Of a DNA stretch of 22,414 bases, positions 16,366 through 22,414 are shown in pieces. The notes under the pieces were generated by a model. That model was not told the DNA's origin, searched no databases, and was given only the letters and a program-made list of their open reading frames with translations. Made by a program: the position numbers and the translations under genes. Positions within the stretch are counted from its first letter, which is position 1. Each line of letters begins with the position of its first letter. The DNA is taken from positions 1 through 22,414 of the forward strand of contig CAZQQN010000042.1 of assembly GCA_964595485.1 (NCBI GenBank), in the 5' to 3' direction. This DNA comes from CAZQQN01 sp964595485 (lineage in GTDB: Bacteria > Bacteroidota > Bacteroidia > CAILMK01 > CAYYUA01).

Positions 16366-18495
16366 TCAATCTAACACAATCACTTTTTTCGTGCTTATTT
16401 TATTATCATCGAATATCGTAAAGAAATAAATGCCATTATCAATCACATTTAATGCTTCTCTGGTAAAATAGGTTCCATCGTTAGCCCCCCCTACATTGAT
16501 CTGATCCTTGTAAACAACTTCACCTGTAACCTTACTGATAGTCAGATTCAGCTTACTTTGATCCGCCTTCTGGCTAATATAAACCTTATTACCACCGACA
16601 GGGTTGGGATATACTTTCAATCGCTGATTAACCGTAGACTGGTCCTCTTGTTTACCTACCGGATAATTCATCCGAATATTATCCATGAAAACATTGTTAC
16701 TTTTCTCAACGCTTGACTGCCATTCGAATCGAACAAGGACATTATCTTGCTGAGGTAAGTTGACCGCTTTTGTCTCCCAATCGACATTATGGGTTGGGAA
16801 AAAAGGCTCCTGGATTGCAGAATCAATCGTGGTTAAATTGAAAGCTGAAAACTGTTTAACTGATCGCCAGTTATTTCCGCAATCCGTTGAAACATAGACT
16901 TTAAAGAAATCAAAGGATTGTTGCTGATATTTTGCATAAGCTATATCAAACCTTAAGGTGGGATTTGTTTCGTTAGAAAGGTTCATCAAAGGGGTACGCA
17001 GTTCAACACTTTGTTGCCCTTCAACATTGTAGTTATTTAAAAATAGGCTGGCTTTACCAGCTGAAGATGCCTCGGTAGTGCTCTGCCATTGGTTTCCTTC
17101 TTTATTTTCCGGCGTTAAAAATCCCTTTTCATTGGGAGTTTTGTCTTCAAATCCCGCTAAAAATCCTGGTTTTAAAATAGTATTTTTACCAAGTACATTG
17201 ATGAAATCTTCTTTGACAAGGCTATCAGAACCTGCAGCATTGCTTAATTTCAGCGTTACAGAATAAGTACCTCCTTTATTGTAATTCACTTTCGGCAAAA
17301 GGGCGTTAGACCTTTCCGGTTCTCCGCCGGGAAATTTCCACTGAATAGCTTGCGGTGATCCTTGCTTTATTTCACCATTTTGGCACTTGTTTTTATAGTC
17401 AAAATCAAACCTGACATTTTCGCAAGGGTAGATTGGACTAGTATTGGCTGCAAAGCGAGCAATTTCGGGTTTTTCAGAAGTATCCAACACGCCAGTTTTA
17501 ACAAGGTTGGAATCTGATACAAGCTCCCCGCGGTAATCCAGAGTCAAAAAGGATTGGGAGCGGGTCCTTTGCCCTTCGGTAAACATAACACCGCACCGGG
17601 AATAGTCCATGTAATTTTCCAGCATATCCGGAAAATCACGACCGTAGTTAGTCGAATCTATACATGTGTTCAGGCTAAAATCACATTCCCTGACTACGTC
17701 TCTTTCTTCAATAGGGGGCGTATCATCCACTTCATCGTTGAAAAAAGTATCGTTATCGCCTTTGAATGTATCACAACCATGACTAAAAGGATGTTTCAAC
17801 CCTAAATAATGACCAACCTCATGCGTAAGCGTCCGGTCATCTGCTTTCATTTCATCTGCTCTCATGATAATACCATCCGCCCCATCTGTAGACCATGGAT
17901 AATTAGCCTGTCCGGCAACATCTGAATTCGGGTTATTATCGTAGATATCTTTAACAATCCAGATATTGAGGTACTCTTCCGGATTCCAGTATTTGATAGT
18001 ATCAAGTAAACCAGGAATTGAGTCCATCCAAACTGTATTATCGGTTATGTTGGGCCTGTAGGTCCTGGTAATTCCATTGATACATTGCCCGTCTGGCGAT
18101 AAACGAGCTAAGCGGAATTCCATATTGTAATGTCCTATTCGGCTTTTAAAAACCGGCCTTATAATCGAAGTATCGTTGTTTAGAACATTCAAATCTTTAT
18201 TGAGCCTCTCCAGAGAAGCTAATATACGCGACTTCGGGATATTAACGGCTGCGGTATTATCATGGATAACATGAAAAACAACCGGGATGATCTGCTTTTC
18301 GGGAGGTTGTTTGCTCAGACCCTTGAATTTCCGAGCCCATTCATCAGCTTGTTTTTCAGCTTTCCTGATAGCCGGGTTTTCTTTGACCAATTTGTCGTAG
18401 TAATAATCGGTACCACAAAGGTGATCTTGCCCCTGGCCAAAGAGAAAAACCGGGAGGGCTATTAATAAACAAAGTGCTGTAATAATATTTTTCAT
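16366..18495 (-). CDS. Secreted M43 zinc metalloprotease with T9SS sorting domain, paralogue
   Basis: Second predicted extracellular M43 protease, with the same order of domains as its downstream neighbour, so the pair arose by tandem duplication. The 709 residues comprise a signal peptide (1-20), the catalytic domain with zinc site HEVGHYLGLKH (His225, Glu226, His229, His235) and Met-turn NYMDY (Met296), a PKD-like domain (about 355-445), a jelly-roll-like domain (about 455-610, with STDCGNNW and FMDNIRM), and a type A T9SS sorting domain from about 623 (RLKVYPNP, Tyr629) ending KKVIVLD. It differs by a longer loop after the third zinc ligand (CDTFKGDNDTFFNDEVDD), which may alter substrate choice or metal binding. 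ATG start at 18495, only 5 bp after the dehydrogenase stop, so co-transcription is likely. Substrate unknown; M43 members cleave gelatin-like and growth-factor-binding proteins. Confidence 0.95.
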   Translation of the reverse strand: MKNIITALCLLIALPVFLFGQGQDHLCGTDYYYDKLVKENPAIRKAEKQADEWARKFKGLSKQPPEKQIIPVVFHVIHDNTAAVNIPKSRILASLERLNKDLNVLNNDTSIIRPVFKSRIGHYNMEFRLARLSPDGQCINGITRTYRPNITDNTVWMDSIPGLLDTIKYWNPEEYLNIWIVKDIYDNNPNSDVAGQANYPWSTDGADGIIMRADEMKADDRTLTHEVGHYLGLKHPFSHGCDTFKGDNDTFFNDEVDDTPPIEERDVVRECDFSLNTCIDSTNYGRDFPDMLENYMDYSRCGVMFTEGQRTRSQSFLTLDYRGELVSDSNLVKTGVLDTSEKPEIARFAANTSPIYPCENVRFDFDYKNKCQNGEIKQGSPQAIQWKFPGGEPERSNALLPKVNYNKGGTYSVTLKLSNAAGSDSLVKEDFINVLGKNTILKPGFLAGFEDKTPNEKGFLTPENKEGNQWQSTTEASSAGKASLFLNNYNVEGQQSVELRTPLMNLSNETNPTLRFDIAYAKYQQQSFDFFKVYVSTDCGNNWRSVKQFSAFNLTTIDSAIQEPFFPTHNVDWETKAVNLPQQDNVLVRFEWQSSVEKSNNVFMDNIRMNYPVGKQEDQSTVNQRLKVYPNPVGGNKVYISQKADQSKLNLTISKVTGEVVYKDQINVGGANDGTYFTREALNVIDNGIYFFTIFDDNKISTKKVIVLD

Positions 18496-18500
18496 GCGTT

Positions 18501-19217
18501 TTAATTTAAACGGTCTACTACCTTTAAATCAACACTTGGTTCATTTACCACTTTTATAAATTGATTGGCAACGGCTTTTGGATCCACTAACATATCCTTT
18601 TCTTTCATTGCCTGAAAATCTTTCAATCGACTAAAATCTGATTCATCAGCACTGCGAATGGTGTCTTGCATAGGCGTATCCACTATGCCAGGTGCTAAGG
18701 CGTACACCCGGCAATTTTGTTCATCCATGCCAACCTCTGCATCTACTACCTGTGAAGCCATATTAAGGCCGGCTTTACTACTTCCATAACAAGCCCAACC
18801 ATCAATGGGCCGTTCCGCAGCTCCGGTACTGACATTGATTATCACTTTTTCTGGCCCTGATTTTTTAAAAGCACTTAAAAAATTATTCATCAATAAAACC
18901 GGCGCCAAAAGGTTAACATTAAAGTGTTTTTGAATACTGCCTTTATCCGTTTTCCCTAAGTGTTTAACGGGTTCAATCATTCCTGCGTTGTTTATTAACA
19001 CAATTTTGTCTACAGAACCGGTAGAGTCAGGTAGTTTAAAGCTAAATTCATCCGTAGTATCCAAATCCGATAGATCAACCTGTACCGGATGATAATGGTC
19101 TGCTTCTATGGTATGCCTTCGTCCTATCCCTACTACTGTTTGATTATCAGCCAAAGCTTCTTCAGCAATGGCTTTCCCTAATCCTGTGCTTGTTCCGGTT
19201 ATAAAATAAACTACCAT
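18501..19217 (-). CDS. Short-chain dehydrogenase/reductase
   Basis: NAD(P)-dependent oxidoreductase of the classical SDR family; the substrate is not readable from sequence. The 238 residues show the cofactor motif TGTSTGLG at 7-14, VDLSD at 47-51, NNAG at 76-79, catalytic Ser130 in INVSTGA, and Tyr144/Lys148 in YGSSKAG. The PGIVDTPM segment follows. Arg33-Arg34 after the second beta strand suggests a preference for NADPH. Overall it resembles sepiapterin reductase/benzil reductase-like members (YueD type), which reduce diketones or pterins, but this is only a family likeness. It sits 11 bp after the symporter stop and 5 bp before the first protease, in the middle of an apparent operon; no metabolic link with those neighbours is evident. 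Confidence 0.93.
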   Translation of the reverse strand: MVVYFITGTSTGLGKAIAEEALADNQTVVGIGRRHTIEADHYHPVQVDLSDLDTTDEFSFKLPDSTGSVDKIVLINNAGMIEPVKHLGKTDKGSIQKHFNVNLLAPVLLMNNFLSAFKKSGPEKVIINVSTGAAERPIDGWACYGSSKAGLNMASQVVDAEVGMDEQNCRVYALAPGIVDTPMQDTIRSADESDFSRLKDFQAMKEKDMLVDPKAVANQFIKVVNEPSVDLKVVDRLN

Positions 19218-19228
19218 ACCTGTGCTTT

Positions 19229-20512
19229 CTAATTTTTCTCAGGGGGTTGTAACTCGCCCTCACTCTGTGCAATGAGTGACGCCACGGTCGAATCCCCTGT
19301 AATGTTAACCGATGTCCTTAACATGTCAAGGGGCCTATCCACAGCCAGTACCAGCCCTATTCCAGTGGGATCCAACCCAATTGACTCAAGCACAATAACC
19401 AGCATAATGATCCCGGCCCCCGGAACAGCTGCCGATCCTATAGAAGCTAACGTAGCAGTAAGAACAATGGTCAGCTGCTGGGAAAAACTTAGGTCAAAGC
19501 CAAATGCCTGAGCAATGAAAACGGCAGCAACACTTTGGTAAAGGCTAGTCCCGTCCATGTTAATGGTAGCCCCTAATGGCAGTACAAAACTTGAAACATT
19601 CTCGGAAACACCTAAGGATTTTTCAGCCCTGTCCATAGTAATAGGCAAGGTTGCCGCACTAGAGCTGGTAGAGAGGGCTGTAAGCTGTGCAGGTAAGACC
19701 CCCTTCACAAAAGTAGCGTATTTTAGCTTTGTAAAAAGCTTCAAGGCTAAGGGATAAATGACAAACATCAATAACAACAATCCCAATACAACCGTAAGCG
19801 CGTAGACACTCAAAGCCTGAAATAGTTCCAGCAGGGTTTCTTTGTTTTGAACAATTTGCTTGACAAAGAGCCCAAAAACACCAATTGGTGCAAATTTCAT
19901 TATTATGCCCACAATCTTGAGAACTACCTCGTTCAAACCAGAAATTAAGTTTTTAATGGTCAAGGTCTGATCATCAGGTAACATCACCATGGCCACTCCG
20001 AATAGGATAGCAAAAAAGATGATTTTAAGCATGGCTGAATTATCGCTGGCAGCGGAGAAAAAGTTTTCCGGTACTAAGTTGACTAGGAAATCCAAGGGGC
20101 CTCTTTCCTGAACCTCTCCGGCCGTCAGTTTTTGCTCGGCCGACTCCTCGGCATACCGCTCCTGAAACTCTTGTTGTTTTTCCTCAGTGAAAGACTGTCC
20201 GGGTTGAATGATATTGACCACACTTAAACCGATTGTAATGGCTATCACTGTTGATACTATGTAAATCCCTATAGTCTTGGAGCCGATCTTGGTCAACTTA
20301 GTAATGTCCTTCATGTTCGTAATCCCGTTAATCAGGGAAACAAGGACCAACGGCACCGCTATGAGCTTAAGTAGCTTGATGAAGATGGTACCAAAGGGGG
20401 CAATCCAGTCTGTAGCAAATCCTGAGATCCCTACCTCAGTAGCCAGCAAGCCAAACAAAATCCCCAGTACAATGCCACCAAGAATTTGCCAATGCAATGC
20501 GATCTTTCTCAT
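19229..20512 (-). CDS. Dicarboxylate/amino acid:cation symporter, likely Asp/Glu type
   Basis: Inner membrane Na+- or H+-coupled importer of the DAACS (SLC1-like) family. The start is set at ATG 20512, giving 427 residues, the usual family length; a 67-codon upstream extension of the open frame runs antisense through the tRNA-Leu gene and is an artefact. Hallmarks are the first hairpin STSSSAATLP at 281-290, NMDGT at 318-322, and the TM8 motif with Asp392, Asp396, Arg399, Asn403 and Asp407. Aligned by eye to GltPh, Asp396 and Arg399 match Asp394 and Arg397, which bind the amino group and side-chain carboxylate of aspartate, so aspartate or glutamate is the likely substrate rather than succinate. 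An insertion rich in Glu/Gln (about 108-138) lies between TM3 and TM4. First gene of the run with the dehydrogenase and proteases. Confidence 0.94.
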   Translation of the reverse strand: MRKIALHWQILGGIVLGILFGLLATEVGISGFATDWIAPFGTIFIKLLKLIAVPLVLVSLINGITNMKDITKLTKIGSKTIGIYIVSTVIAITIGLSVVNIIQPGQSFTEEKQQEFQERYAEESAEQKLTAGEVQERGPLDFLVNLVPENFFSAASDNSAMLKIIFFAILFGVAMVMLPDDQTLTIKNLISGLNEVVLKIVGIIMKFAPIGVFGLFVKQIVQNKETLLELFQALSVYALTVVLGLLLLMFVIYPLALKLFTKLKYATFVKGVLPAQLTALSTSSSAATLPITMDRAEKSLGVSENVSSFVLPLGATINMDGTSLYQSVAAVFIAQAFGFDLSFSQQLTIVLTATLASIGSAAVPGAGIIMLVIVLESIGLDPTGIGLVLAVDRPLDMLRTSVNITGDSTVASLIAQSEGELQPPEKN

Positions 20513-20532
20513 ATACCGGATTTTTAATCGAG

Positions 20533-20559
20533 CAATTTTCAGGTTTTTCCTGACAATTG
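20533..20559 (-). promoter_or_regulatory. 5'-leader hairpin of the symporter mRNA
   Basis: TCAGG/CCTGA (20539-20543, 20549-20553) around a five-base loop, extended past a single mismatch by CAATT/AATTG (20533-20537, 20555-20559), forms a 27-nt stem-loop. It lies between the candidate -7 box at 20566-20573 and the start codon at 20512, so the mRNA could begin at or just before it, as 5'-terminal stabilising hairpins do. Confidence 0.4.
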
Positions 20560-20565
20560 AGGCAA

Positions 20566-20573
20566 CAAAACTA
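20566..20573 (-). promoter_or_regulatory. Candidate -7 box for the symporter operon
   Basis: On the minus strand this reads TAGTTTTG, a match to the Bacteroidota -7 consensus TAnnTTTG, 54 bp upstream of the symporter ATG. No TTG was found 17-23 bp further upstream, only TTTC, so the -33 half is weak or missing. It lies back to back with the tRNA-Leu promoter. Confidence 0.4.
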
Positions 20574-20582
20574 AAATGAAAC

Positions 20583-20612
20583 TTTGTGAAAGTTGAAATT
20601 TCAGTAATTTTG
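20583..20612 (+). promoter_or_regulatory. Promoter of tRNA-Leu (TTTG-N18-TAnnTTTG)
   Basis: TTTG at 20583-20586 and TAATTTTG at 20605-20612 match the -33 and -7 elements of the primary Bacteroidota sigma factor with an 18-bp spacer. The -7 box ends 9 bp before the first base of the tRNA, placing the transcription start at or just before the mature 5' end. It is the best promoter match in the window. Confidence 0.8.
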
Positions 20613-20621
20613 CATTGTGAT

Positions 20622-20705
20622 GCAGATGTGGCGGAACTGGTAGACGCGCTACGTTCAGGGCGTAGTGGGCGTAAGCCCGTGTGGGTTCGAATCCCACCAT
20701 CTGCA
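20622..20705 (+). tRNA. tRNA-Leu (anticodon CAG)
   Basis: A complete class II tRNA of 84 bases reading CTG codons. The acceptor stem GCAGATG (20622-20628) pairs with CATCTGC (20698-20704), with discriminator A at 20705 and no encoded CCA. The anticodon stem CTACG/CGTAG holds the loop TTCAGGG, with anticodon CAG at 20656-20658. A long variable arm (GGGC-GTAA-GCCC) marks it as Leu or Ser type, and the T arm is GTGGG-TTCGAAT-CCCAC. It lies on the plus strand, divergent from the symporter. Confidence 0.97.
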
Positions 20706-20755
20706 CTAAACATTGGGTGTAGGTCAACTGAAAAGCTTAAATACCTGCCTTAAAT

Positions 20756-20777
20756 CCTGAATTGGCTTTCAGGCCAA
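20756..20777 (+). other. Overlapping alternative hairpins downstream of tRNA
   Basis: CCTGAA/TTCAGG (20756-20761, 20768-20773) and TTGGC/GCCAA (20762-20766, 20773-20777) share bases, so only one can form at a time. There is no T-tract after either. It could end or process the tRNA transcript, or belong to the leader of the next gene; the rest of the 20706-20964 spacer shows nothing else. Confidence 0.3.
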
Positions 20778-20964
20778 AACATGGAAATCCTAAACTTTAC
20801 CCTGAATCCCTGAAATTAAAATGGAGACCCCAAAAAGGATTGCTTGCATATTCCTGTTATTTAACGCTTTTGCTACCTTCAATGAGACAGTCACTTCCGG
20901 GCCATTGCTTTATTCAAATGAATTTTACTAAATTCATGCTTTATATAAGCGCTGACTTATTTTA

Positions 20965-22248
20965 ATGGAATACAGTTTTATTGTCATACTGCTAAGCTTA
21001 CTGTTTTCAGCCTTTTTCTCAGGCATAGAGATAGCCTACTATAGTGCTAACAAATTGCGCCTTGAGGTAAAAAAAAATCAGCGAGGTTTATCATCAAGGA
21101 TCATAAGCTTTTTCAACCAATACCCCTCTCACTTCCTTACCAACACGCTTGTCGGTAACAATATTGCATTGGTGATTTACGGTATTTACATGGAGCTTGT
21201 TCTAATCGGCTTCATTAATAGTAATATACCGGCTTTGGAAAATGAGTTTGCAAGGTTTATTGCAATCACCGTTGTTTCTACCATCATTATCCTAATCTTT
21301 GCGGAGTTTCTTCCAAAAGTCCTGTTCAGAGCAAATCCTGACCGCATTCTCTCAACAGCCTCCCTTCCGCTGATATTCTTTTACTACCTGTTTTATCCCA
21401 TTAACATCATGGTGGTTTGGTTGTCCAGGGTCTTCCTGAAACAATTCTTCAAAGCAACATCAGACCAAGAAGATAAACCGGTTTTTAACCATTATGATTT
21501 GTTTCATTTTATTGATGAGAGTGATGAGAAGGAGCAAAACCTCCTAAACCTTGATACAGAGATTTTCAAAAATGCCATTCATTTCCCTGAGATAAAGGTT
21601 CGTGAATGCATGATACCCCGAACGGAATTGAAAACCCTGGAGATAACAGAGAACATTAGTGAATTGGTGACTTTGTTTGAAGAGACAGGTCATTCCAAAA
21701 TCCCTGTTTACCGGGATAACATAGACAATGTTGTGGGCTACACCCACATCATTGACCTTTACCAAAACCCGGAGAGCATATCTTCTATCCTTATGCCCAT
21801 TAGCATTGCTACGGAATCAATGGCGGTAAGCGAACTGCTCAAGGAGCTAATCCAAAAGCAGCGAAGTATGGCGGTTGTTGTAGATGAATTTGGTGGTACC
21901 TCAGGGATTATAACTTTGGAAGACATTATTGAGGAAATTTTTGGGGAAATCAAAGATGAGCATGACAGCGAAGAGTTTGTTGAAAAGCAATTGAGTGAAG
22001 AGGAATTTTTATTCTCTGCTCGCCTTGAAGTGGATTACATCAACCAACAATATAACCTGAACCTCCCGGAAGGTGACTATGAAACCCTTGGCGGCCTCAT
22101 TTTAGCAATTAACGAAAGCATACCAGAGCAAAACGAGGTTATCCGGTACGATCCTTTTGAATTCACTATTTCCAAAGTCTCAAAAGCCCGGATTGAAGAA
22201 GTGAGACTAACCATCAAAGAAAAACTCGAGGAATCCCCTTCATCATAA
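20965..22248 (+). CDS. CNNM/CBS/CorC-domain membrane protein (hemolysin-like family)
   Basis: Inner membrane protein of the CNNM/CorC (TlyC-like) family, linked in several bacteria to Mg2+ or Co2+ efflux; the Bacteroidota gliding protein GldE belongs to the same family. 427 residues. The DUF21/CNNM membrane domain (about 1-160) has four hydrophobic segments and the conserved FSGIEIAYYSAN, LVGNNIALV and AEFLPKVLFRANP. A CBS pair follows (about 210-335) with MIPRTEL at 216-222 and VVVDEFGGTSGIITLEDIIEEI at 304-325, the nucleotide-binding module. The CorC_C domain occupies about 345-422 (DYETLGGLI). ATG start at 20965. It lacks the ssb and gldD neighbours usual for gldE, so a metal transport role is at least as likely; the old hemolysin label is not supported. 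Stands 260 bp after the tRNA and 63 bp before the next gene. Confidence 0.95.
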   Translation: MEYSFIVILLSLLFSAFFSGIEIAYYSANKLRLEVKKNQRGLSSRIISFFNQYPSHFLTNTLVGNNIALVIYGIYMELVLIGFINSNIPALENEFARFIAITVVSTIIILIFAEFLPKVLFRANPDRILSTASLPLIFFYYLFYPINIMVVWLSRVFLKQFFKATSDQEDKPVFNHYDLFHFIDESDEKEQNLLNLDTEIFKNAIHFPEIKVRECMIPRTELKTLEITENISELVTLFEETGHSKIPVYRDNIDNVVGYTHIIDLYQNPESISSILMPISIATESMAVSELLKELIQKQRSMAVVVDEFGGTSGIITLEDIIEEIFGEIKDEHDSEEFVEKQLSEEEFLFSARLEVDYINQQYNLNLPEGDYETLGGLILAINESIPEQNEVIRYDPFEFTISKVSKARIEEVRLTIKEKLEESPSS

Positions 22249-22296
22249 CCGGGATATGGTATTAAAGGATAAAATGGCTTCATGGTTTTGAATGAC

Positions 22297-22304
22297 TAAC
22301 TTTG
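22297..22304 (+). promoter_or_regulatory. Candidate -7 box before RsmI-like gene
   Basis: TAACTTTG matches TAnnTTTG and ends 7 bp before the ATG at 22312, so a transcript from it would be nearly leaderless. No TTG lies 17-23 bp upstream, which weakens the call. Confidence 0.3.
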
Positions 22305-22311
22305 ACAATTG

Positions 22312-22414
22312 ATGACAGCACCCGATAATAAAAGCAACTACCATGGAATCGGTACGCTATACCTCATACCCAACACCTTAACCAATCAGGCCATTGACGT
22401 TTCCCTCCCTGCTT
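22312..22414 (+). CDS. RsmI-like SAM-dependent methyltransferase, 5' part only
   Basis: The window ends inside this open frame; 34 codons are visible from the ATG at 22312. After a short polar lead, residues 13-22 read IGTLYLIPNT, which resembles the N-terminal GxLYLIPTPIG strand and loop of the RsmI/tetrapyrrole-methylase fold. Bacteroidota commonly carry a second RsmI-like paralogue with LIPNTL or LIPTTLG in this position rather than LIPTPIGN, and this matches that type. The expected role is SAM-dependent methylation, perhaps of rRNA, but the rest of the protein is outside the window and the assignment rests on this one motif. Confidence 0.6.
   Translation, partial: MTAPDNKSNYHGIGTLYLIPNTLTNQAIDVSLPA

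Noticed and set aside
20513..20727. Minus-strand frames through the tRNA region reading GGIRTHTG... and MVGFEPTRAYAHYALN...
   Set aside because: Both are translations of the antisense strand of tRNA-Leu, a well-known source of false proteins.
20762..20965. 67-codon plus-strand frame between tRNA and the CNNM gene
   Set aside because: TTG start, no recognisable motif, ends at the start of the real gene, and overlaps hairpin sequence; most likely chance.

Overview
The window looks like chromosomal DNA of a free-living Bacteroidota bacterium, most likely of the Cytophagales type. The evidence is two secreted proteases ending in type IX secretion (T9SS) sorting domains, a zinc-finger-less TopA with a Lys/Ser tail, several TAnnTTTG-type -7 boxes, almost no Shine-Dalgarno sequences, and AT-rich spacers. 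No insertion sequence, phage gene, CRISPR array or toxin-antitoxin pair was seen. Species-level placement is not possible from this stretch.

Layout. 1-583 holds no convincing gene. 617-2962 (+) is an exported von Willebrand factor A (VWA) protein with three Ig-like modules. A structured convergent spacer (2985-3072) separates it from a minus-strand efflux operon read from 9522 down to 3262: MarR regulator, periplasmic adaptor, RND pump, TolC-type outer membrane channel. The regulator's upstream region carries two TTGCAA boxes overlapping a -7 box, which suggests autoregulation. 9875-10561 (+) is a divergent family 2 glycosyltransferase with a TTG start.

From 20512 down to 10765 lie six minus-strand genes with spacers of 11, 5, 55, 36 and 71 bp: an aspartate/glutamate-type symporter, a short-chain dehydrogenase, two tandem paralogous M43 metalloproteases with T9SS tails, DNA topoisomerase I, and a SirB1-like protein. 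The first four may be co-transcribed. Secreted proteases beside an acidic amino acid importer would fit a protein-scavenging lifestyle, but that is inference. A 12-bp-stem hairpin separates topA from the SirB1-like gene.

At 20583-20705 (+) is a tRNA-Leu(CAG) with a clear promoter, back to back with the symporter's upstream region. It is followed by a CNNM/CBS/CorC membrane protein (20965-22248, +) and the first 34 codons of an RsmI-like methyltransferase cut by the window edge.

Nothing here is clearly a new biological system. The more interesting signals are small: the marR operator/promoter overlap, a 27-codon ORF that exactly fills the marR-adaptor gap, structured spacers, a possible 5'-terminal hairpin on the symporter mRNA, and the duplicated secreted proteases.
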